Shown in pieces: positions 8,682 to 16,513 of a DNA stretch of 50,942 nt (positions within the stretch are counted from its first letter, which is position 1; the number at the start of each line of letters is the position of its first letter). The translations under genes were made by a program, and so were the position numbers. Location of the stretch: contig JAHDBN010000017.1 in the NCBI GenBank assembly GCA_020630335.1, positions 1-50,942 on the forward strand, in the 5' to 3' direction. Source of the DNA: Bacteriovoracaceae bacterium. Lineage in GTDB: Bacteria > Bdellovibrionota > Bacteriovoracia > Bacteriovoracales > Bacteriovoracaceae. The notes under the pieces are model-generated. The model was not told the origin of the DNA, ran no database searches, and worked only from the letters and a program-made list of their open reading frames with translations.

Positions 8682-9821
8682 CTATTTCCCTTTCAATTCA
8701 TTAGCAGCAATAACTACTCTTTGAATCTCAGAAGTTCCTTCATAAATCTCAGTAATCTTAGCATCTCTGAAATATCTTTCAACCGGATATTCTTTAGTAT
8801 ATCCATTCCCTCCACAAATTTGGATAGCTTTAGTAGTTACCCACATAGCTGCTTCAGAGGCAAAAAGCTTTGCATGTGCAGATTGTTTTGAAAAAGGAAT
8901 TTTCATATTTTTTCTTTGACTTGCATCATAAATAAGAAGCCTTGATGCTGCAATCTTTGTACTCATATCGGCCATCATGAATTGTAGGCCTTGAAGAGAG
9001 CTAATAGGTTTTCCGAATTGAATTCGCTCGTTAGAATAATTTTTAGCATAATCAAATGCTCCTTGAGCAATCCCTAAAGCTTGAGCAGCTATTCCTATCC
9101 TCCCTCCATCTAAAGTCGCCATCGCAACTCTAAATCCTTTCTCAATAGGGCCTAAAAGATTTTCTTTAGGAATCTTTACGTTATCTAGAGCTATTTGAGC
9201 TGTAGAAGATCCTTTGATTCCAAGTTTGTCTTCAATTTTAATAATATTCCAACCAGGACTGTCTGTTTCAACTATAAATACAGAGATTCCTTTATAGTCA
9301 TCAGTCTTCCTGGTTTTGGCAAAGACAATAGCAATTCCAGCTTCTTTACCATTGGTAATCCAATTCTTAACTCCGTTTAATTCCCAATGATCACCCTTAT
9401 CTTCAGCAAAAGTTGTAAGAGAGCCAGCATCAGATCCAGCATTCGGCTCACTTAAGCAAAAACAACCAATCATTTCTCCACTTGCTAAACGAGGAAGGAA
9501 TTTTTTCTTTTGCTCTTCAGTACCAAAGTTTAAAATAGGCCACATACATAATGAACTATGCGCAGAGACAAGCACACCAGTTGAAGCACAGTTTCTAGAA
9601 AGCTCTTCAACCACAATGGAATAATCCATGTAATCCATTCCCGCTCCACCATACTCTTCAGGAATGAAAGTACCTAAAAAACCTGTCTCTCCTAGCTTCT
9701 TAACAAGCTCTGTTGGAATACTCGCTTCATGATCAATTTTCATTGCAAGCGGAGCAACCTCTGAGTCTGAAAACTTTTTTGCAAGGTCTTTAAGTTCTTT
9801 ATAATTTTGATCTAATAACAT
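8682..9821 (-). CDS. short-chain acyl-CoA dehydrogenase
   Basis: 379 residues, the usual length for the soluble homotetrameric FAD-dependent acyl-CoA dehydrogenases that introduce the alpha-beta double bond in beta-oxidation. Visible motifs: CLSEPNAGSDAGS (residues about 127-139, FAD/substrate loop), WITNG, and near the C-terminus QICGGNGYTKEYPVERYFRD followed by ITEIYEGTSEIQRVVIA. The Glu of YEGT (residue 361) is the expected catalytic base, in the position typical of butyryl/short-chain enzymes. It lies ten bases downstream of the 3-hydroxyacyl-CoA dehydrogenase gene, so the two form a fatty-acid or butyrate oxidation operon. Chain-length preference cannot be read from the sequence. Confidence 0.93.
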   Translation of the reverse strand: MLLDQNYKELKDLAKKFSDSEVAPLAMKIDHEASIPTELVKKLGETGFLGTFIPEEYGGAGMDYMDYSIVVEELSRNCASTGVLVSAHSSLCMWPILNFGTEEQKKKFLPRLASGEMIGCFCLSEPNAGSDAGSLTTFAEDKGDHWELNGVKNWITNGKEAGIAIVFAKTRKTDDYKGISVFIVETDSPGWNIIKIEDKLGIKGSSTAQIALDNVKIPKENLLGPIEKGFRVAMATLDGGRIGIAAQALGIAQGAFDYAKNYSNERIQFGKPISSLQGLQFMMADMSTKIAASRLLIYDASQRKNMKIPFSKQSAHAKLFASEAAMWVTTKAIQICGGNGYTKEYPVERYFRDAKITEIYEGTSEIQRVVIAANELKGK

Positions 9822-9830
9822 ATATCTTCC

Positions 9831-10685
9831 CTAGTATTTATAAAATCCTTCTTTGGTTTTCTTTCCTAACTTGCCATCTGAAACGTAAGTTTCTAATAAA
9901 GAGCAAGGCTTATATTTTTCAGTTTTAAAACCTTCGTAAAGAACGTTCATGATAGCTAAGCAGGTATCCAGTCCTATGAAGTCAGCCAAAACTAAAGGCC
10001 CCATTGGCTGATTAGTACCAAGTTTCATTGCTTCATCTATATCTTCAGCCGTTGCAACACCTTCATCCAGAGCATAGATTGCTTCATTAATCATCGGCAT
10101 TAACACCCTATTAACAATAAAACCTGGAAAATCATTTGATTTCACAAATGTTTTTCCCATTTTTTTAGCAACACTTTCTATTAACTCAAAACTCTTCTCG
10201 CTAGTCTGCTTTCCTCTAATTCCCTCTACTAATTTCATGACTGGCACTGGATTCATAAAATGCATACCAGCAACTTTATCTGCTCTATTTGTTGATTCAG
10301 CAATTTTAGAGATTGGAATAGAAGATGTATTGGATGCTAACAAACAACTTGGCTTGCAAATTTTATCAAGAGACGAAAATAGTTCAAATTTAATACTTTC
10401 ATTTTCAACGATGGCCTCGATAACAAGATCACAATCATTGAAATCATTTAATGAATCAGCTTTACTTAAACTATTCATTGTTTTTTCTATAAACTCATTT
10501 TCCCACTTATTTTTTTCTAAGCCTCTTTGAAGATGTTTCTGCATGAAACCAAATGATTTATCAATAGAGCTGGCTTCAACATCCCAAAGTAGTGTTTCAA
10601 AGCCTGACATCGCACTGACTTGAGCAATTCCCGTACCCATTTGTCCTGCACCAATAACACCAATTTTCTTAATTCCTTCAACCAT
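9831..10685 (-). CDS. 3-hydroxybutyryl-CoA dehydrogenase (single-function 3-hydroxyacyl-CoA dehydrogenase)
   Basis: 284 residues, matching the Hbd/PaaH/FadB2 type rather than the multifunctional FadB. Residues 9-21 carry the Rossmann NAD site (GVIGAGQMGTGIA). SNTSSIPIS (118-126) and GMHFMNPVPVMKLVEGI (140-156) include the expected catalytic His142 and Glu154. NDFPGFIVNRVLMP and the C-terminal GLDTCL...LGKKTKEGFYKY are the dimerisation domain signature. It oxidises (S)-3-hydroxyacyl-CoA to 3-ketoacyl-CoA with NAD. It is the first gene of a minus-strand operon with acyl-CoA dehydrogenase and the H1-like gene. No thiolase or hydratase gene lies in the window. Confidence 0.94.
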   Translation of the reverse strand: MVEGIKKIGVIGAGQMGTGIAQVSAMSGFETLLWDVEASSIDKSFGFMQKHLQRGLEKNKWENEFIEKTMNSLSKADSLNDFNDCDLVIEAIVENESIKFELFSSLDKICKPSCLLASNTSSIPISKIAESTNRADKVAGMHFMNPVPVMKLVEGIRGKQTSEKSFELIESVAKKMGKTFVKSNDFPGFIVNRVLMPMINEAIYALDEGVATAEDIDEAMKLGTNQPMGPLVLADFIGLDTCLAIMNVLYEGFKTEKYKPCSLLETYVSDGKLGKKTKEGFYKY

Positions 10686-10727
10686 TTAAAACCCTTAATA
10701 ACTTTTTACATTAATGTTCATTTTAAA

Positions 10728-10747
10728 TTTGTGCAAGGCAGCACAAA
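10728..10747. promoter_or_regulatory. inverted repeat between hbd-like gene and rpsT
   Basis: TTTGTGC (10728-10734) and GCACAAA (10741-10747) are perfect 7-bp arms around AAGGCA. The site is 43 bases upstream of the ATG of the 3-hydroxyacyl-CoA dehydrogenase gene and in the divergent promoter region. It could be an operator for the beta-oxidation operon or a small hairpin. No regulator gene is adjacent. Confidence 0.4.
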
Positions 10748-10805
10748 GACGATCCTTGTCATTTTGTCTCAACTATCTTACAAAGTCCTGTAAAACAAAA
10801 ATAAG

Positions 10806-10836
10806 TATAATAACCTTCTTATTAAAAGCAAAGGAG
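10806..10836 (+). promoter_or_regulatory. -10 box and ribosome binding site of rpsT
   Basis: TATAAT at 10806-10811 is a perfect -10 box, though no convincing -35 lies 16-18 bases upstream. AAGGAG at 10831-10836 is seven bases before the TTG start and decides the start of rpsT. Confidence 0.5.
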
Positions 10837-10843
10837 TATTATT

Positions 10844-11110
10844 TTGGCTAATATTAAATCTGCTAAAAAAAGAGCACGTCAAAATGTAAAAAGAAGATCA
10901 GCAAATCGATCTAAAAAATCAGCAATGAGAACAGCGGTAAAGAAATTTCATGCTGCAGTTACTGAAGGGAACAAAGAAGAAGTTCAAAGTCTCTTCACTA
11001 AATCACAATCATTAATTAGAAAACTTGCAAAAAGTAGTGCTCTTAATAAGAAAACTGCTTCTAGGTTAACTTCTAGACTTGCTGCTAAAGTTAACTCTCT
11101 TAAGAGCTAA
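10844..11110 (+). CDS. rpsT: 30S ribosomal protein S20
   Basis: 88 residues, the normal length. The sequence opens ANIKSAKKRARQN, continues RRSANRSKKSAMRTAVKKF and ends with the Lys/Ser/Ala-rich helix NKKTASRLTSRLAAKVNSL, all typical of S20, which binds 16S rRNA in the small subunit. Translation starts at TTG (10844), supported by AAGGAG seven bases upstream. S20 commonly uses a weak TTG or UUG start in bacteria, where it is tied to autoregulation; whether that holds here is inference. The stop overlaps by four bases the end of the convergent DUF420 gene, so there is no room for a terminator between them. Confidence 0.97.
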   Translation: MANIKSAKKRARQNVKRRSANRSKKSAMRTAVKKFHAAVTEGNKEEVQSLFTKSQSLIRKLAKSSALNKKTASRLTSRLAAKVNSLKS

Positions 11111-11637
11111 CCAATTAGTTTTAACATTAAGAAAATTATTACTCCGGTAATAGATACATATAGCCAAATAGGAAAAGTCCATTTGGCTATTTTTTTATGT
11201 CTTTCAAAGTTTCCTGATAATCCTAAATAAAATGTTAACAAGACCATTGGTAAAGTGATCGCTGATAAAATAATGTGTGAAATTAGAATAAAAAAATATG
11301 TGTATCTAACCAAACCCTGACTTAAGAATTTCGTTTCACCATGAAAAGTGTGATAAATGATATAACCAATCAAGAAAAGCGAAGAAAAGAAAAACGCACC
11401 TTTCATAAATTGAATATGCTTCACTTTATTTCCGGCCTTAATGAATCGAACCCCCATTAATAAGCAAGTAGCTGATAATAAATTAAAACAAGCATTTACT
11501 CCGGGTAAAGCTGATAAAAACCATGAATCTCCTGAGTATTTAACTGGAGTATTGAAGTAAATTAGCCAAATTAGAAACAATAAGGCGATAAAACTGATAA
11601 AAAATATCAAAATGTCTGCGCGGTTAAATTTATTCAT
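11107..11637 (-). CDS. DUF420 family membrane protein
   Basis: 176 residues with four to five predicted transmembrane helices (about 8-28, 43-62, 75-95, 112-137, 150-175). The pattern LPGVNACFNLLSATCLLMG, HIQFMKGAFFFSSLFLIGY, YHTFHGETKF and ILISHIILSAITLPMVLLT, then RHKKIAKWTFPIWLYVSITG, matches the DUF420/YozB family. Conserved His residues (H74, H96, H100, H117 region) suggest metal or haem involvement, and the family is often found with cytochrome oxidase assembly genes. No oxidase genes are in the window. Its 3' end overlaps the last codon of rpsT on the opposite strand. Confidence 0.85.
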   Translation of the reverse strand: MNKFNRADILIFFISFIALLFLIWLIYFNTPVKYSGDSWFLSALPGVNACFNLLSATCLLMGVRFIKAGNKVKHIQFMKGAFFFSSLFLIGYIIYHTFHGETKFLSQGLVRYTYFFILISHIILSAITLPMVLLTFYLGLSGNFERHKKIAKWTFPIWLYVSITGVIIFLMLKLIG

Positions 11638-11675
11638 ACTTACAAAATCCTTTAGTTAAACTTACACTTAAAGTA

Positions 11676-12815
11676 ATGAATTTTGAAGATCCTAAAAAAT
11701 TGATTCTTATTTTATCTGATACTCACTTAGGAGCAGGACAATACATTTTTGGACAAAAGAATATTCTTGAAGATTTTTTTCATGATGAAGAATTAATCGC
11801 CTTCTTTCAATTTTATTCAAATAATGAATATGAAAAAAAAGAAATTGAAGTCATTCTAAATGGAGATTTCATCGATTTTGCGACAGTCCCATTTATTCAA
11901 TACTTTGATGATGACTTTTGGAGCGAAACGGCGACTATTGAAAAATTAAAACTCATCCATAAAGGACATAAAGAAGTCTTCGATGCCATGGAGGATTTTT
12001 TAAATACTCCCAATAAAAAGATTTCTTATCTCATTGGAAATCACGATGCTGAACTTATTTTACCTAAAGTTCGAGACAAGTTTTTAAGTTTTTTTTCTTT
12101 TGGCAATCGAAGTAAAATAAATATTTTATGGGAAGATCAAACTTACTCTCCAGAAAAAGGAATTTTTGTTCAGCATGGTCATCAGTATGAAAAAGCACAT
12201 AATTTCAATCCTGAAGAATCTATTTTAACAGATAAGAATGGTGAGAGATATTTTTTACCTCCATGGGGAACTTATTATTGCCACTTTGTTGTTAATAAAT
12301 TTAAAAAAGAAAGACACTACATCAATCAAGTAACACCTATTAGAAGTTTACTAATCAATGGGCTTATTTTTGATACTTTCTTAACATTAAGATTTATGCT
12401 CGCTAATGTCTATTATTTTGCCATGTTTAGATTTTGGAGCTTATATCTTTCCAGATTTAATTTAAAAAAAATCTTTAAAGACATAAGAGAAGAACTCGTT
12501 CTTTTTGAAAACTATGAACAACTAACCAGAAAATTCTTTCAAGCAACACCAGAAGCGAAGGTTTTAATTAATGGGCACACCCATATTCCAGGTTTTAGAC
12601 TATATAATGATGGAACGGCTTATATTAACTCTGGAACATGGACTAAAATTATCAGCCTAGATCATTCTCAAAAGAACGGTTATCCAATGACTTATGTCTT
12701 GATAGAATTAAATTCTTCTGATTATGAATTAAAAGATTTCCAAAGAAATGTTTCTTATGATTTGTTAGAATGGAAAGGAGATTCTCGCTTTCCTTATAGA
12801 TCTTATAATCCTTAA
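11676..12815 (+). CDS. calcineurin-like metallophosphoesterase
   Basis: 379 residues. The five metallophosphoesterase motifs are present in order: LILSDTHLGAG (residues about 10-20), LNGDFIDF (about 61-68), YLIGNHDAEL (about 116-125), VQHGHQYE (about 168-175) and LINGHTHIPGF (about 295-305), with YINSGTW after. These bind two metal ions and hydrolyse a phosphomonoester or diester. The shape and the inserted hydrophobic helices (about 230-255) recall UDP-diacylglucosamine hydrolase-like and other membrane-associated phosphoesterases, but the substrate is not clear. It ends four bases inside the convergent uvrB gene (12812-14800). Confidence 0.88.
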   Translation: MNFEDPKKLILILSDTHLGAGQYIFGQKNILEDFFHDEELIAFFQFYSNNEYEKKEIEVILNGDFIDFATVPFIQYFDDDFWSETATIEKLKLIHKGHKEVFDAMEDFLNTPNKKISYLIGNHDAELILPKVRDKFLSFFSFGNRSKINILWEDQTYSPEKGIFVQHGHQYEKAHNFNPEESILTDKNGERYFLPPWGTYYCHFVVNKFKKERHYINQVTPIRSLLINGLIFDTFLTLRFMLANVYYFAMFRFWSLYLSRFNLKKIFKDIREELVLFENYEQLTRKFFQATPEAKVLINGHTHIPGFRLYNDGTAYINSGTWTKIISLDHSQKNGYPMTYVLIELNSSDYELKDFQRNVSYDLLEWKGDSRFPYRSYNP

Positions 12816-14800
12816 TAAAATAATTTTAACTTTTTTAATTCTTTAATTTCTTCTCTTATACTCAATGCTTCTTCAAACTCAAGATTTTCTGCATGCTTGT
12901 TCATTTCTAATCTAAGTTTTTTCATTTTTTCATCAATTTGCTCTATTGAGAGGTTCTCCAAATCAAGTTCTTCTTTTTTTCTCTTATTAGATTTTGAACT
13001 TTTTCCTAAGTATTCTAAAATTCCTTCTTTCACATCTTTTTTTATCGTTTTAGGAGTAATTCCATGCTCTTCATTATAAGCAATTTGTTTTAAACGCCTC
13101 TGATTAGTTATATGAATAGATTCTTGCATGCTTTTAGTTGTACTCAATCCATACAAGATAACTTTTCCTTCACTATTCCTAGCGGCCCTTCCTATTATCT
13201 GAATTAAAGAACGAGTAGATCTCAAAAAACCTTCTCTGTCAGCATCCATTATCCCTACCAAAGCAACTTCAGGTAAATCTAAGCCTTCTCTTAATAAATT
13301 AATTCCTACTAAAATATCAAAATCACCTTGTCGTAATTCTCGTAAAATTTTTACTCTCTCTAGAGCATCAATATCTGAATGAAGATATCTTACCTTTACA
13401 CCTAAGCTTTTATAATAATCAGTTAAATCTTCTGATAATTTTTTAGTAAGAGTTGTAATTAAGACTCTAAAACCTTTTTTGATAACTTTTCTTGCAACTG
13501 ATAAAAAATCTTCAACCTGATTTTTAGAATCTTTTACTTCAATAATTGGATCTAAAAGGCCTGTGGGCCTAATAACTTGTTCTATGACTTCTCCTTGAGT
13601 TTTTTCTAACTCATAGTCTCCAGGAGTTGCTGATACAAATAAAGCCTTTCGATAGCGTTTTTCAAATTCTTTAAAATTTAAAGGCCTATTATCAAGGGCA
13701 CTTTTTAATCGAAAACCATGTTCAACTAGAGTGAGTTTTCTCGCTCTATCACCTCTAAACATTCCTCCAACTTGTGGGATAGTAATATGCGACTCATCAA
13801 TAATTAATAAAAAATCATCCCCAAAGAAATCAATCAATGTCGGTGGTGGATCACCTTCATTACTACCTGTTAAATGTCTTGAATAGTTTTCTACACCATT
13901 GCAATAGCCTAACTCTTCTAACATTTCGATATCAAGCATTGTTCGTTGCTCTAATCTTTTAGCTTCTACTATTTTTTCTTCTTGATCTAACTCTTGGATT
14001 CTCTCTCTTAATTCAACCTGAATAGTTTTAAGTGCTTTTTTTAAATAATCTTGAGATACAACATAATGAGATGTTGGATAAATAACGACTTTTTCTAACC
14101 CTTTGATAATTTTTCCTCTTAAAGGATCCACAATGTGAATAGAGTCGATTTCATCATCAAAAAACTCAATTCTTATAGCATGCTCATCTTCGTGGCTAGG
14201 AAAAATCTCAACAAGATCTCCTCTCACTCGGAAACATCCTCGTGAAAAATCAAAATCGTTTCTTTTATACTGAATAGAGATTAAATGATTCAAGAATTCA
14301 TTCTTATCGATTTTATCTCCCTTAAAAATTTTTAACTTCTGATTCCCGTATTCTTCAGGTGATCCTATTCCATAGATACAACTAACCGAAGAGATAACAA
14401 TCACATCATCTCTTTCGACAAGACTCCTTGTTGCTGAATGTCTAAGTTTATCAATATCATCATTAACTGCAGCATCTTTTTCTATATATGTATCACTGCC
14501 CGGCACATAAGCTTCTGGTTGATAGTAATCATAATAAGAAACAAAATATTCAACAGCGTTTTCAGGAAAAAAAGCTTTAAATTCTTCATATAATTGAGCA
14601 GCGAGTGTTTTGTTATGTGCGAGTATTAGAGTTTTCTTCCCAAGGTTTTGAATAACATTGGCCATCGTAAAAGTTTTTCCTGAACCTGTAACTCCTAATA
14701 AAGTTTGAAACTTTTCTTCAGACTTAAAGTTCTTTGTTATTTCCTTGATTGCTTGTGGTTGATCACCAGTAGGAGAATATTTAGATTGTAATTTAAACAC
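12812..14800 (-). CDS. uvrB: excinuclease ABC subunit UvrB
   Basis: 662 residues, the expected length. UvrB is the damage-verifying helicase of nucleotide excision repair, loaded by UvrA and then bound by UvrC. Walker A is GVTGSGKT (36-43); the beta-hairpin region FVSYYDYYQPEAYVPGSDTY follows at about 89-108; the helicase motif II is DESH (about 336-339); motif VI region is IQIIGRAARNSEG. The C-terminal UVR motif that binds UvrC is visible as IDEKMKKLRLEMNKHAENLE. It stands alone, divergent from an RNA methyltransferase gene. No SOS-type palindrome like the one before lexA is obvious in its 50-bp upstream gap. Confidence 0.98.
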   Translation of the reverse strand: MFKLQSKYSPTGDQPQAIKEITKNFKSEEKFQTLLGVTGSGKTFTMANVIQNLGKKTLILAHNKTLAAQLYEEFKAFFPENAVEYFVSYYDYYQPEAYVPGSDTYIEKDAAVNDDIDKLRHSATRSLVERDDVIVISSVSCIYGIGSPEEYGNQKLKIFKGDKIDKNEFLNHLISIQYKRNDFDFSRGCFRVRGDLVEIFPSHEDEHAIRIEFFDDEIDSIHIVDPLRGKIIKGLEKVVIYPTSHYVVSQDYLKKALKTIQVELRERIQELDQEEKIVEAKRLEQRTMLDIEMLEELGYCNGVENYSRHLTGSNEGDPPPTLIDFFGDDFLLIIDESHITIPQVGGMFRGDRARKLTLVEHGFRLKSALDNRPLNFKEFEKRYRKALFVSATPGDYELEKTQGEVIEQVIRPTGLLDPIIEVKDSKNQVEDFLSVARKVIKKGFRVLITTLTKKLSEDLTDYYKSLGVKVRYLHSDIDALERVKILRELRQGDFDILVGINLLREGLDLPEVALVGIMDADREGFLRSTRSLIQIIGRAARNSEGKVILYGLSTTKSMQESIHITNQRRLKQIAYNEEHGITPKTIKKDVKEGILEYLGKSSKSNKRKKEELDLENLSIEQIDEKMKKLRLEMNKHAENLEFEEALSIREEIKELKKLKLFY

Positions 14801-14850
14801 TCTTCATTGTACCCTTTGACGCCAATAATTTGAAGTCGTAAGCTGTTATT

Positions 14851-15915
14851 GTGTTTGAAGCAAAAGTTGAATCATTAAGTTTTAGAGGATTAGGAGTAAT
14901 AAAACACCCTAATGGTAAAGTGTTTTACTCCGAAGGTTGCTGGCCTGAAGACTATGCCCAGTTTGAAATTATTAAAGAAAAGAAAAACTATGGTTTTGCT
15001 CGAATAGTAAAACTACTTAAACCAAGTCCTTCCAGAAGAGATGTCCCTTGTTCATATCAAGGGTTTTCTGATCAAAAGTGTGGCGGTTGTTCTTGGATGA
15101 TTGCTGATTATGAATCTCAAAAAAAACAAAAAATTAATATTTTAAACTCTCTTATTAAAAGATATAAAATCGATTTTTCAAATAAAATTGACTCACTCAT
15201 TGCAGGAGATGAATTTAGCTATAAAAATAGGGCTCAGGTTCATCTTCAATCGAATAATCTTGGGTTTTATGCGAAAGCATCAAAAAAAGTTATTAATATA
15301 AAGCAATGTCAGGTACTAAATTCTAAAACTCAAGAACAACTAGAATTCATTCAAAATAATAAAGAAAAATTTTCTAAAGAAAAAATTTACCTAGATGATA
15401 GATTGAGCATAGATGAATTACTGGCTGAAAAGAATTTAGGTTTCAGACAAGGAAACTCTTATATCAATTCAAAAATGAGAGCAACTATTAAGGCTTTACT
15501 ACCTTCATATAAGAAAGGGATTGAGCTTTTTTGTGGAGCTGGAAATTTCTCTGAAATACTTATTGAAAATGGAGAGAGACTTCAAGCATTCGATTATAAA
15601 ATCCCCAACTCTCCAAGCATCTTGAATGTTAGTTTTGTAGAGTCTGATCTTTTTAAAAATGATTTCTTCTCTATGATTGATAAAGATTCTGATTTTTTAT
15701 TTTTAGACCCTCCAAGATCTGGTATGAAAAATTTAAATCACTTAGTTTCAGAGCTGAAAAACCTTCAATCAATCTTCTATCTTTCTTGCTCTCCTGATTC
15801 TATGTTGCAGGATATTGTTAGTTTGAAAAATTTTAGAATTAAAAAAATTATTCCTTTTGATGCTTACCCTCAAACTCCACACTTGGAAGTCTTGAGTATC
15901 CTAGAGAAAATATAA
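14851..15915 (+). CDS. TrmA/RlmC/RlmD-type RNA (uracil-C5) methyltransferase
   Basis: 354 residues, shorter than RlmD (about 430). An N-terminal TRAM-like region (EAKVESLSFRGLGVIKHP...KVFYSEGCWPEDYAQFEI, about 3-40) is followed by an iron-sulfur motif with C67, C77, C80 and a fourth Cys near residue 151 (INIKQCQVL). The SAM-binding loop is IELFCGAGNFSEIL, then DPPRSG and the catalytic Cys in YLSCSP. It transfers a methyl group to C5 of a uridine in tRNA or rRNA; which one cannot be told. It starts at GTG 14851; an upstream in-frame TTG is blocked by a stop, and no strong ribosome binding site is visible. The catalytic and SAM motifs are all intact. Confidence 0.88.
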   Translation: MFEAKVESLSFRGLGVIKHPNGKVFYSEGCWPEDYAQFEIIKEKKNYGFARIVKLLKPSPSRRDVPCSYQGFSDQKCGGCSWMIADYESQKKQKINILNSLIKRYKIDFSNKIDSLIAGDEFSYKNRAQVHLQSNNLGFYAKASKKVINIKQCQVLNSKTQEQLEFIQNNKEKFSKEKIYLDDRLSIDELLAEKNLGFRQGNSYINSKMRATIKALLPSYKKGIELFCGAGNFSEILIENGERLQAFDYKIPNSPSILNVSFVESDLFKNDFFSMIDKDSDFLFLDPPRSGMKNLNHLVSELKNLQSIFYLSCSPDSMLQDIVSLKNFRIKKIIPFDAYPQTPHLEVLSILEKI

Positions 15916-15919
15916 GAAA

Positions 15920-16504
15920 TTATTTTTTTGCCGAAAATTTCAAAGCAATTTTAATACTAATAAACCAGACTAGAAGCATAATGGCATAAGTAATATAAGT
16001 GTTAGAGAAATATGCTTGGATAAACTGTCCTCCAAAGTGATAAAAACTGATCCAAAAAGATAAATATATTGCTAAGATTATAAAATAATATTTAAAAAAA
16101 TGTTTTGTTCTTAAATTAAAGCTTGCCGCTACCATGAAAAAGTAAGCTCTAAACAATGGAGTTAATCTCAAAATCAAGACAACCCAAAATGGGTTTTTAT
16201 TTAAAGTATGACGTATTTCTTGTTGTTTTTCAGGTCGAAATCTTTTTTGAACAAACTTACTTTCTAATGCTTTTGTTCCATACTTTTGAAAAACAAAGAA
16301 TAAAATAATTTCTGCCAAAGCTTCTGCTATAAAAAAAACAAAAAAAATTTTATAAAGACTAATGTCAAACTTTTCTTTATTAAAAACCAATAAACTTAAT
16401 AGAATATCGTTATGCCCAGGCATTAAGCCTATGGCCACCAAGAAAATCCAAAGCATAATGATTGAGATATCTACTGTTTGGAAAAATTGAATTAAATCTT
16501 GCAT
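15920..16504 (-). CDS. DedA/VTT-type small membrane protein
   Basis: 194 residues. There are about five hydrophobic segments (12-37, 50-72, 104-124, 137-160, 165-188). The stretch ILRLTPLFRAYFFMVAASF followed by FFKYYF around residues 110-140 matches the conserved VTT (SNARE-associated Golgi, DedA) core, in which R and P residues in a re-entrant loop are typical. DedA proteins are linked to lipid carrier or phospholipid flipping and membrane homeostasis. The N-terminal acidic motif is weaker than in canonical DedA, so the assignment is to the fold rather than to a specific subgroup. It lies ten bases downstream of gltX, so the two may be co-transcribed. Confidence 0.7.
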   Translation of the reverse strand: MQDLIQFFQTVDISIIMLWIFLVAIGLMPGHNDILLSLLVFNKEKFDISLYKIFFVFFIAEALAEIILFFVFQKYGTKALESKFVQKRFRPEKQQEIRHTLNKNPFWVVLILRLTPLFRAYFFMVAASFNLRTKHFFKYYFIILAIYLSFWISFYHFGGQFIQAYFSNTYITYAIMLLVWFISIKIALKFSAKK

Positions 16505-16513
16505 TAATTTTTT

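Noticed and set aside
8204-8704. Plus-strand ORF of 166 residues rich in Phe opposite the H1-like gene
   Set aside because: It is the antisense of the Lys-rich tandem repeat (AAG read backwards gives Phe/Leu) and has no ribosome binding site; the minus strand gives a sensible protein.
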